This document shows, in pieces, positions 1 to 5,253 of a DNA stretch of 5,383 bases. The stretch is taken from contig CAMNLS010000102.1 in NCBI GenBank assembly GCA_946543495.1, positions 1-5,383 of the forward strand, given 5' to 3'. The position numbers and the translations under genes are program-made. Below the pieces are notes generated by a model that ran no database searches, had not been told where the DNA came from, and was given only the letters and a program-made list of their open reading frames with translations. This DNA comes from an uncultured Selenomonadales bacterium (GTDB lineage Bacteria > Bacillota > Negativicutes > Selenomonadales > Selenomonadaceae). Each line of letters starts with the position of its first letter. Positions within the stretch are counted from its first letter, which is position 1.

Positions 1-506
1 TGAATTACATAATAATAATCGTCGTCGTCCTTATATAGGGAAGGCGTCATGATGATAGTTGGGTTGCCTCTGGTGTAGCCGTCGGTCAACGTGTCATTAA
101 ATTTCGTAGCCGCCTCCGCCACTGTGAAGAATTGCGGCGGCGCATAACCTACCGAGTTATCCGCAAGGTTTTTCTTTGCATAACTTAAAGCTTCTTCAGC
201 ACTCGCCGTTATGTCTATGTCTGGCTTCGTATCTGAAACTTCGTAGGGATTATCAGAGGGATATTTTTCGACGAGACTGACTCTGTAGCTGGCGTATTTA
301 GCTTTAGTGCTGTCGTCGGTCTGTAGCTTATTGAGCAAAGTTTTCGCGCCTACTAGGACAGCCGCGTCCGCTGCATTCTGGAGGCGCGACACATTGAGAT
401 AGTACCAGCCCAGGTCAAGCCCCACGCCGCCCAGAAATAGAAAAACTGGAATGAGCAAGGCATAAAATACCGCGACTTGCCCACGTTGTTTATTTAGCAG
501 TTTCAT
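1..506 (-). CDS. TadE/TadG-like Flp (Tad) pilus-assembly protein, 3' end outside window
   Basis: The frame stays open from ATG 506-504 to the window edge, giving 168 codons and no stop, so only the N-terminal part is present. Residues 8-55 show the Tad/TadG-like N-terminal signature: RGQVAV, then a hydrophobic membrane segment (about residues 12-34), then a YY motif and LQNAADAAVLVGA. TadG-like proteins are membrane-anchored pseudopilin-type components of the Tad secretion/pilus machine, with most of the chain outside the membrane. The visible exported part is polar and ends in an acidic-aromatic run, KDDDDYYYV. The start is supported by AAGGGAG eight bases upstream and by a promoter at 547-574. 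No other tad gene is in view, so the gene could begin a tad locus to the left or stand alone. The domain call is solid; the exact role (TadG, TadE or another Tad-domain protein) is uncertain because the C-terminus is missing. Confidence 0.8.
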   Translation of the reverse strand, partial: MKLLNKQRGQVAVFYALLIPVFLFLGGVGLDLGWYYLNVSRLQNAADAAVLVGAKTLLNKLQTDDSTKAKYASYRVSLVEKYPSDNPYEVSDTKPDIDITASAEEALSYAKKNLADNSVGYAPPQFFTVAEAATKFNDTLTDGYTRGNPTIIMTPSLYKDDDDYYYVI

Positions 507-546
507 GATAAACACTCCCTTCTTTGATAAAGTAACGATATTTTTT

Positions 547-574
547 AGTTTAGCAAAGCGCAGAAATATTTCAA
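547..574 (-). promoter_or_regulatory. Sigma-70-type promoter for the TadG-like gene
   Basis: On the minus strand TTGAAA (574-569) is followed after 16 bp by TAAACT (552-547). The -10 is preceded by TG one base away, an extended -10. The predicted start near 540 would leave a leader of about 34 nt carrying the AAGGGAG ribosome binding site. -35 matches 5 of 6 and -10 matches 4 of 6 consensus bases. Read by eye only. Confidence 0.5.
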
Positions 575-755
575 GTAAGTAAAGAAAATTTTATGTTACT
601 TATAAAAGTGATGAATATCCATAAACGACGAATCCTCTTTACGAGCCAAGTCGCAAGGGGAATTCCGTTCGTCGGTGCGCACCCCACAGCCATAACCGAT
701 CTATTTTATCTATTCGTTTAAGACCATATTGGGGCACTTTTCACGAGGGATTATA
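571..755 (-). other. Intergenic structured segment, possible small RNA or repeat remnant
   Basis: This is most of the 284-bp gap between ruvB and the TadG-like gene. On the minus strand a perfect TATAAT (755-750) lies at its upstream edge, without a convincing -35. Downstream are complementary blocks. CGACGAA pairs with TTCGTCG (outer arms near 668-674 and 628-634). Nested inside, TCCCCTT pairs with AAGAGGA (one mismatch on this strand, a G-U wobble on the other), closing a loop of about 15 nt. A second possible long-range helix is GTGCCCC with GGGGTGC, using two G-U pairs. A 40-codon reading frame (693-571) runs through it but has no good ribosome binding site. I do not recognise a riboswitch or known RNA family. 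It could equally be a degenerate repeat. Confidence 0.25.
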
Positions 756-790
756 TTTTAACAAGCAGAGTAAAAATTTTTAATACTCAG

Positions 791-1825
791 TCAAATATTC
801 TCGAAGTCAAAGAGCGTGGGGGTATCGTTGGCTTTGGGATAGGCAACGCCCATGTGTTGATAGCCCGCCTCCGTGACAACACGACCACGCGGCGTGCGCA
901 TAATGAATCCGAGTTGCAAAAGGTAAGGTTCGTAAATGTCTTCGATAGTCTCGCGGGTCTCGCTGATTGACGCGGCGATTGTCTCCAAGCCGACGGGACC
1001 TCCACGAAATTTTTTAATCATTGCGTCGAGCATACGTCTATCAGTGTGGTCAAGTCCGGCGCGGTCAACTTCCAATGCAAGCAATGCTTTATCGGCGATG
1101 TCGTCAGTGATAGTCGTTAAGCCTTCAACCTGCGCGAAGTCTCGGACACGTTTAAGCAGTCGATTAGCTATGCGCGGCGTTCCGCGTGAACGTTTAGCGA
1201 TTTCCTCTGCGCCGCCCGCCTCAATCGGTATCTTGAGAATCTGCGCAGCTCTCGTGAGGATTTCAATCAATGCCGCAGTCGAATAATATTCAAGGCGACT
1301 AATGACACCGAATCTATCACGCAACGGCGGCGATAATGCACCGGCTTTAGTCGTCGCCCCGATTAAAGTAAACGGCGCAATGCTTACACGAATACTCCGC
1401 GCACGCGGCCCTTTGCCGATGATTATATCAAGCGCGAAGTCTTCCATTGCCGAATATAAAATCTCTTCGACTTGTCGGCTTAGGCGGTGAATCTCGTCAA
1501 TAAATAACACGTCGCGTTCTTGCAGATTGGTTAGGATTGCGGCGAGGTCTCCAGCGCGTTCAATGGCGGGACCAGAAGTTTGTCGGAAGTTCACGCCGAG
1601 TTCGTTAGCGATGATTGCCGCCAGCGTCGTCTTGCCCAAGCCAGGAGGACCATAAAGTAAAACGTGGTCGAGGGCTTCATGCCGATTGATTGCCGCCTTG
1701 ACGAACACTGATAAATTCTGCTTAGCCTTGTCCTGTCCGATGTACTCTGCTAATCGACGCGGGCGCAAACTGTATTGCCAATCGTCCGTGCTCTGCTCAA
1801 TCGACGTGATTATTCGTTCATCCAA
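791..1825 (-). CDS. ruvB: Holliday junction branch migration DNA helicase RuvB
   Basis: RuvB is the hexameric AAA+ motor that, with RuvA, drives branch migration of Holliday junctions during recombination and fork repair. The 344 residues match the family length. Visible are the N-terminal SLRPRRLAEYIGQ block (19-31), Walker A GPPGLGKT (59-66), Walker B LFIDEIHRL (107-115), sensor 1 GATTKAG (156-162), the arginine-finger stretch LRDRFG (168-173), sensor 2 RGTPRIANR (214-222, Arg218) and the C-terminal winged-helix domain ending in RTPRGR (310-315). The start is TTG (1825-1823): an in-frame TGA lies two codons upstream, and this start yields the family-typical MDERIITS opening. The gene overlaps the end of fmt by 16 nt and has only a weak GGTG-type ribosome binding site, so translational coupling to fmt is likely. 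ruvA and ruvC, its common neighbours, are absent here. Confidence 0.97.
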   Translation of the reverse strand: MDERIITSIEQSTDDWQYSLRPRRLAEYIGQDKAKQNLSVFVKAAINRHEALDHVLLYGPPGLGKTTLAAIIANELGVNFRQTSGPAIERAGDLAAILTNLQERDVLFIDEIHRLSRQVEEILYSAMEDFALDIIIGKGPRARSIRVSIAPFTLIGATTKAGALSPPLRDRFGVISRLEYYSTAALIEILTRAAQILKIPIEAGGAEEIAKRSRGTPRIANRLLKRVRDFAQVEGLTTITDDIADKALLALEVDRAGLDHTDRRMLDAMIKKFRGGPVGLETIAASISETRETIEDIYEPYLLQLGFIMRTPRGRVVTEAGYQHMGVAYPKANDTPTLFDFENI

Positions 1826-2721
1826 AAATCATCACCGACCTTGTTGCCCCTTAGAAAATCCGCCGCGTTGAGTTTTTTTGAGTTGGGAGCTTGAATCTCC
1901 AAAATTTCCAGCGAGCCTTCGCCCGTGCCCACGAAGAACTTTTGCCCGATGATTTTAATTTCAGCCGGCGAAAGATTTTCATCAACGAGCCGCGTCCGCC
2001 AAATCTTTAACTTACCAGCACGCGCCCCGCCGTAAAGTCCGCGCACGAGGTTATGAATTTCCCGCGCAGATTTATTCCAATCGATAAGCCCAGTGTCCTT
2101 CTTGAGTAGCGGCGCATAACTCGACAGCGAATCATCTTGTTTAATCGGTTGAAGTTCGCCGTGCTGAAGTTTATAAAGCGTCGTCAATAACAAATCCGCG
2201 CCGACCGTCATCAAGCGTTCGCGCAGTTCAGGCAAAATCATATCGTCAGGGATTTTAACTTCGCTTTTTAATAAGATGTCGCCCGTGTCAAGTCCGGCGT
2301 TCATCTGCATTGTTGTTATACCGGTGATTTGTTCGCCGTTAATCATTGCCCATTCAATCGGAGCCGCCCCGCGATACTTTGGAAGCAACGACGCATGAAC
2401 ATTTATGCAACCCAAGCGCGGAATGTCTAAGATAGCTTGCGATAAAATTTGTCCGAAGGCAACCACGACGATTAAATCGGGCTTGAGTTCGGCGAGTTGC
2501 GCGACGACCTCTGGAGCTTTGACCTTGAGCGGTTGAATCACGCGCAGATTATTTTCCTCAGCGAAGACTTTAACGGGCGTTGGCTGAAGTTTATGCCCGC
2601 GCCCCTTAGGTCTGTCGGGTTGAGTGACGACGCAAATAATTTCCGTCTTATCGGCGAGTGCGGCAAGACTCGGTACGGCGAATTCGGGCGTGCCCATGAA
2701 TATAACTTTTAACTTGTCCAT
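1810..2721 (-). CDS. fmt: Methionyl-tRNA formyltransferase
   Basis: Fmt transfers a formyl group from 10-formyl-tetrahydrofolate to the initiator Met-tRNA in the cytoplasm, making the fMet-tRNA used in bacterial initiation. The 303-residue length is normal. The formyltransferase domain shows GTPEFA (10-15), QPDRPKGRG (34-42), the catalytic INVHASLLPKYRG block (106-118; Asn107, His109) and GLDTGDI (143-149; Asp145). The C-terminal tRNA-binding domain shows REIHNLVRGL (220-229), LKIWR (238-242) and DFLRG (288-292). The family's usual proline-containing PWPGA-like segment after the RGL motif is replaced here by a shorter YGGARAG, a local variation outside the active site. Start ATG 2721 is set by AAGGAGG overlapping the stop of the gene before it. 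Its own 3' end overlaps ruvB. def, a frequent partner, is not in view. Confidence 0.97.
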   Translation of the reverse strand: MDKLKVIFMGTPEFAVPSLAALADKTEIICVVTQPDRPKGRGHKLQPTPVKVFAEENNLRVIQPLKVKAPEVVAQLAELKPDLIVVVAFGQILSQAILDIPRLGCINVHASLLPKYRGAAPIEWAMINGEQITGITTMQMNAGLDTGDILLKSEVKIPDDMILPELRERLMTVGADLLLTTLYKLQHGELQPIKQDDSLSSYAPLLKKDTGLIDWNKSAREIHNLVRGLYGGARAGKLKIWRTRLVDENLSPAEIKIIGQKFFVGTGEGSLEILEIQAPNSKKLNAADFLRGNKVGDDFWMNE

Positions 2722-2733
2722 GACTCCTCCTTA
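2722..2733 (-). promoter_or_regulatory. fmt ribosome binding site overlapping the upstream stop codon
   Basis: The TAA stop of the small secreted-protein gene (2733-2731) shares two bases with the AAGGAGG Shine-Dalgarno (2732-2726), four bases before the fmt ATG. Ribosomes ending on the small gene would sit directly on the fmt initiation site, which favours termination-reinitiation coupling. Confidence 0.75.
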
Positions 2734-2952
2734 AGGCTTGCAACGTTTGCAGGGGACATAGCCCGCGTTAATCGCCTCGTCGCGGGTGTTGAAGCTAACA
2801 CGATTAGCGGGATTCATCTTATTGGCGGACGAGCAATCGGCGTAGTGAAACTTTAAGCTATTGGCGTTGCCGACATAACTTGACGCGAGCACGGTTGCAA
2901 ATGTAGTTGTCATTATAACAATCGTGACAATCGCCGCGCAAAATTTTTTCAT
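2731..2952 (-). CDS. Small secreted protein with Ada-like Cys/His metal-binding domain
   Basis: The product has 73 residues. Residues 1-24 form a Sec-type signal peptide: MKKFCAA, a hydrophobic core, then VLA before SS, giving a predicted mature part of about 49 residues. This carries YVGNANSLKFHYADC (26-40) and GYVPCKRCKP (64-73), so His36, Cys40, Cys68 and Cys71 form a likely metal site. The pattern is that of the Ada-type metal-binding fold found alone or at the C-terminus of secreted thermonuclease-like proteins. No nuclease domain is present. The ATG at 2952 is chosen over an in-frame ATG at 3054 because AAGGGAGGG lies just upstream and the signal peptide begins there; the longer version would run through the hairpin repeat. 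It precedes fmt by 9 nt. Function is unknown: metal or DNA binding at the cell surface is possible but unproven. Confidence 0.85.
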   Translation of the reverse strand: MKKFCAAIVTIVIMTTTFATVLASSYVGNANSLKFHYADCSSANKMNPANRVSFNTRDEAINAGYVPCKRCKP

Positions 2953-2996
2953 GATAAGCCCTCCCTTGAAACAAAACAAAATCAAATAAAGAATCG

Positions 2997-3028
2997 AATA
3001 AAGAGAAGCCGTCATGGACGACGGCTTC
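2997..3028 (-). terminator. Possible intrinsic terminator or leader attenuator
   Basis: On the minus strand a perfect 9-bp stem, GAAGCCGTC with GACGGCTTC (arms 3028-3020 and 3013-3005), encloses a 6-nt loop and is followed by TCTTTATT. It lies about 150 nt after the stop of the MEMO-AMMECR1 gene and 53 nt before the start of the small secreted protein. It could end the upstream transcript or attenuate the fmt-ruvB unit. The U-tract is interrupted, so strength is doubtful. It is also the last hairpin of the structured repeat at 3005-3167. Confidence 0.4.
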
Positions 3029-3167
3029 CGCCGCACTGAAACAGGACGTTTCATGCGGCGTCACCAGCTCCGCTCGTCGTCAACGGATTCGTAGTAGACG
3101 ACGAACGCCCCTGCGAGGTGTCTTTTCTTTCCGCTTCCATTTCTTTGGACACGCAAAGAAAGGGAAG
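3005..3167. repeat. Cluster of four back-to-back hairpins, likely dispersed structured repeat
   Basis: This stretch is almost entirely inverted repeats. Hairpin A (3005-3028) has a 9-bp perfect stem. Hairpin B (3029-3060) pairs CGCCGCA with TGCGGCG and TGAAAC with GTTTCA around a 5-nt loop, with one bulged C. Hairpin C (3074-3104) pairs TCGTCGTC with GACGACGA around 15 nt. Hairpin D (3134-3167) pairs CTTCC and TTTCTTTG with CAAAGAAA and GGAAG around a 6-nt loop, with one mismatch. A and B abut exactly. No frame through it has a ribosome binding site or looks like a protein. It fills most of the 226-bp gap between the MEMO-AMMECR1 gene and the small secreted-protein gene. Copy number elsewhere cannot be seen from here. 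Confidence 0.55.
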
Positions 3168-3178
3168 GTTAGATAAAC

Positions 3179-4570
3179 TTAATAATGTCGAATAACCTCG
3201 AACCGCCACAGCGTGACTTTCTCATCGGGGCGAATGCTCGCCTTGCGCTTAGCAATGGCAATCTGTTCCTCGACAGTGTCAATGCCTTCAAGGTCAGGCA
3301 AGAGCAAGCCGCGCCGTCCGCCGTTCTCGACAATCACGCCGTAGCGTTTAACATCAAGAGCCTTGACATCAAAAATCCTTTCCGGCTCGCCGAGTACGTC
3401 GACGCTATATTCAATGTCATCAAGCTCATCAGCCGTCACAGGCTCAAAGCGCGGGTCTTTTGAACAGGCAGAGATTGCGTTCTGCAAAATTTCTTCCGCT
3501 AAGGTGTTTTGCGTCGCCAAAATAGTTCCGATGCACCCGCGCAAGTTTCCGTCCTTATGCAAGCTCACGAATGCACCCGCACGACGATTAGTCAGCTCCT
3601 CCGACAAATCTTCAGGCAAGGACGCGGGCTTATGCGTCTTAACGAAAGTTTCCAAACTGTAACGCGCCAACTTAACGAATTCGTCCTCTTTAGACTTGCG
3701 CTGAATCAATTCATACTGCTTGAACTTTATCAGCTGATTAAAAAAGTCTCGCGTTGAGTCCTCGCTGCCGACATTGAAATAAACAATGCCATAGCCAACG
3801 CCGAACGTCCCTTGATACGATAACTTTTCTGCGCGGACATTAAGCTTGTCGAGTGCACCCGCCATAATCCAGAACGAACGCAAGCCACATTCCGCCGCCC
3901 GACTGCAAAGTTTATCGTCCATCGTCAGTAGCTGTAGAAAGTTTGCGCCGCTTAGATTGTCCATGACCTGCGAATCAAATTGCGCTCCTTCGGGAACTGT
4001 GCCGTAATGACTGCCCTTAAGCTTGTGTGATAAGTCGCCGCTTGCCAAGAAAAATATCTTGCGTCCGAGTTCGTCAGCAACCCGCGAAATAATTTGCCCG
4101 AACTGATAATGAACCGCCGCCGACATGCCCGACAAGCCGATTCGTAAAAACTTCACGCGGTCGAAGTCAAGCCCAGCTTGTTGCAAAAATCTTAGCGGAA
4201 TCATCGTGCCGTGGTCGAGTGCGGGATTTCTTTCGCCGAGTACGCCCGCCGATATTCCTTGCGCCATTGAGTCCGTCGACAGTCTTTTAACAAAGTCCAT
4301 ATCATAATTTATCGTCAGCTTAACTTGCGGTGCTCTGAACTGCGCCATATTCCCCGACGCTTCGACGCCTGGAGAGATGTGGAAGTAGTCCGCGTACATG
4401 ATTGAATGCGGGCTGGTGATTATAATCGTTTCGGGATTGAGTTCAACGATTCGCCGCGCAATTTCTTTGTAAGCGGCTATCGTCTCCGAGATTTTTTGTT
4501 CTTCGCCGTGTCCGACTTCCGGCAAAATTATCGGCGGGTGTGGAACTGCCACTGCGCCCAATATGCTCAT
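3179..4570 (-). CDS. AmmeMemoRadiSam-type protein: MEMO/LigB-like domain fused to AMMECR1 domain
   Basis: The product has 463 residues in two domains. Residues 1 to about 270 form a MEMO/LigB-like fold (class III extradiol dioxygenase relatives), with candidate metal ligands or active-site residues in VPHPPII (His11), TSPHS (His55), LDHGTMIPL (His120) and ASGDLSHKL (Asp179, His182). Residues from about 290 to 463 are an AMMECR1 domain with the hallmark LRGCIG (343-348), followed by DPRFEPV and a C-terminal VTLWRFEV. AMMECR1, MEMO and a radical SAM protein often co-occur in bacteria and archaea as the AmmeMemoRadiSam system, whose reaction is not established to my knowledge. Fusion of the first two parts occurs in Bacillota. 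Start ATG 4570 has GGAGGG seven bases upstream. The radical SAM member is not in this window. Domain assignment is firm; biochemical role is unknown. Confidence 0.92.
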   Translation of the reverse strand: MSILGAVAVPHPPIILPEVGHGEEQKISETIAAYKEIARRIVELNPETIIITSPHSIMYADYFHISPGVEASGNMAQFRAPQVKLTINYDMDFVKRLSTDSMAQGISAGVLGERNPALDHGTMIPLRFLQQAGLDFDRVKFLRIGLSGMSAAVHYQFGQIISRVADELGRKIFFLASGDLSHKLKGSHYGTVPEGAQFDSQVMDNLSGANFLQLLTMDDKLCSRAAECGLRSFWIMAGALDKLNVRAEKLSYQGTFGVGYGIVYFNVGSEDSTRDFFNQLIKFKQYELIQRKSKEDEFVKLARYSLETFVKTHKPASLPEDLSEELTNRRAGAFVSLHKDGNLRGCIGTILATQNTLAEEILQNAISACSKDPRFEPVTADELDDIEYSVDVLGEPERIFDVKALDVKRYGVIVENGGRRGLLLPDLEGIDTVEEQIAIAKRKASIRPDEKVTLWRFEVIRHY

Positions 4571-4601
4571 GATTATCCCTCCAAATTTTCTTAATCAACA
4601 C

Positions 4602-4637
4602 AAAAGCACCTTCAAGCTCGGTGTCGAAGATGCTTTT
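4602..4637 (-). terminator. Intrinsic terminator after the YvyF-like gene
   Basis: AAAAGCA (4602-4608) pairs with TGCTTTT (4631-4637) and CTTC (4610-4613) with GAAG (4626-4629), separated by one mismatch and closing a 12-nt loop. On the minus strand the stem runs into TTTTGTGTT, 25 nt after the YvyF-like stop codon. The plus strand also ends in a T run, but no plus-strand gene precedes it. Confidence 0.65.
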
Positions 4638-4661
4638 TAATCTCTGTTATCGTTGGTTGTC

Positions 4662-5093
4662 TTAGCGTGAGCTGTTCATCATGTCGTGCATTGAATCGGA
4701 AAAAGTCTTGGATTTCTTTTCAGCGGCGGCACGTTTAGAAACAAGTGCGGCAGCGAACTTTTGAGCGTTCTCCTTAAGCTTGCCCGCGCACTCACTGCAA
4801 TAAACATCTTTAGTGATGAGCTTGCCACAGTTAGCGCAAGGATATTCAGCGTCAAGCAAGCCGGCATTTTCAAATAGTCCTTGTTGAATCATGCGCCAAA
4901 TAAGTTTAGCAGGCACGCCCGAACCTTCGATAAGCTGGTTGACTGTAAGCCCGTGATGGTCGCGAACATATGCTTTAACGCGCTCTTCCAATTCGGCATC
5001 CGCAGCGCGGCATTCAGGACAAATTTTTTCGCCGCTCGTCGGCGCAAAGATTTTCTTACAACGTGCACAATTTCTTATGTTGAGCTTCGCCAT
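4662..5093 (-). CDS. YvyF-like flagellar-operon zinc-knuckle protein
   Basis: The product has 143 residues and two zinc knuckles. The first is CARC...CPEC (Cys9, Cys12, Cys25, Cys28); the second is CANC...CSEC (Cys86, Cys89, Cys99, Cys102). Between them, residues about 33-78 form a helical, helix-turn-helix-like segment (ERVKAYVRDHHGLTVNQLIE, then VPAKLIWRMIQQGLF). This order and spacing, including YPCANCGKLI, fit the YvyF family, usually encoded next to flgM/flgN/flgK in the flagellar regulon of Bacillota. The C-terminal 40 residues are a basic, alanine-rich helix. Start ATG 5093 has GGAGGT eight bases upstream. No flagellar gene flanks it here, and a terminator follows, so it appears to be a single-gene unit. 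The family is of unknown biochemical role; regulatory function is inferred from its HTH-like core only. Confidence 0.75.
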   Translation of the reverse strand: MAKLNIRNCARCKKIFAPTSGEKICPECRAADAELEERVKAYVRDHHGLTVNQLIEGSGVPAKLIWRMIQQGLFENAGLLDAEYPCANCGKLITKDVYCSECAGKLKENAQKFAAALVSKRAAAEKKSKTFSDSMHDMMNSSR

Positions 5094-5114
5094 ATAAATT
5101 ACCTCCGCAAGTTT

Positions 5115-5143
5115 GTCTTAATAAAATTTCTACAGCATGTCAA
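5115..5143 (-). promoter_or_regulatory. Possible promoter of the YvyF-like gene
   Basis: A perfect TTGACA (5143-5138) lies on the minus strand 45 nt before the ATG. At 17 bp spacing the -10 is only TAAGAC (5120-5115); a better TATTAA lies at a short 14-bp spacing. A sigma-28 type box was not seen. Confidence 0.35.
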
Positions 5144-5163
5144 CAATTCCTGCTTTAACTTAA

Positions 5164-5192
5164 CTCGAATAAGTCTACTTTCTTTTGAGCCG
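5164..5192. repeat. 29-bp direct repeat, distal copy (non-coding)
   Basis: This is identical over 29 bases to 5263-5291, 99 bp away. On the minus strand it would read on, in the same codon phase as the other copy, to VDLFELS and a TAA at 5157-5155. It therefore looks like the displaced original 3' end of the gene at the window's right edge. Confidence 0.9.
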
Positions 5193-5212
5193 GTTACTTT
5201 TGAAAAGTAACC
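5192..5212. repeat. Perfect 21-nt palindrome inside the inserted segment
   Basis: GGTTACTTTT (5192-5201) and AAAAGTAACC (5203-5212) are exact reverse complements around a single G. It abuts one direct repeat copy and sits in the 70-bp segment between the copies. It is too tight for a normal RNA hairpin loop (the apex would open to about 3-5 nt). It could be an operator-like site or the end of a small repeat element. No U-tract follows on either strand. Confidence 0.8.
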
Positions 5213-5253
5213 AAACAGCGGTCGCGGCTAAGTCATCGGCAAATCAAAGCGTG

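Noticed and set aside
571..693. 40-codon minus-strand frame in the ruvB-TadG gap
   Set aside because: No clear Shine-Dalgarno, runs through the paired arms and into the -35 of the next promoter, and the product is not recognisable; kept only as a note.
595..700. c-di-GMP riboswitch upstream of the pilus gene
   Set aside because: Such switches often precede pilus genes, but none of the conserved GEMM core blocks is present in order.
766..786. AT-rich inverted repeat just after the ruvB stop
   Set aside because: Only five terminal base pairs with mismatches inside; too weak to call a terminator.
936..1286. Long plus-strand frames opposite ruvB, fmt, the MEMO-AMMECR1 gene and the YvyF-like gene
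   Set aside because: All lie antisense to well-supported genes, lack ribosome binding sites and give low-complexity Ser/Arg-rich or otherwise unrecognisable products.
1819..1821. ATG near the ruvB start as an alternative start codon
   Set aside because: It is in the fmt frame (the Met of the final MNE), not the ruvB frame; TTG at 1825 is the only reasonable start.
2953..3054. In-frame 34-residue upstream extension of the small secreted protein
   Set aside because: It would be translated from inside the hairpin cluster, lacks a ribosome binding site and would bury the signal peptide; the ATG at 2952 has an excellent AAGGGAGGG.
3014..3094. Plus-strand 26-codon frame through the hairpin cluster
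   Set aside because: Starts in a hairpin loop, has no ribosome binding site and is read through inverted repeats; most likely a by-product of the repeat.
3134..3167. Hairpin D as terminator of the MEMO-AMMECR1 gene
   Set aside because: The stem is good and 12 nt after the stop, but on the minus strand it is followed by purine-rich sequence, not a U-tract.
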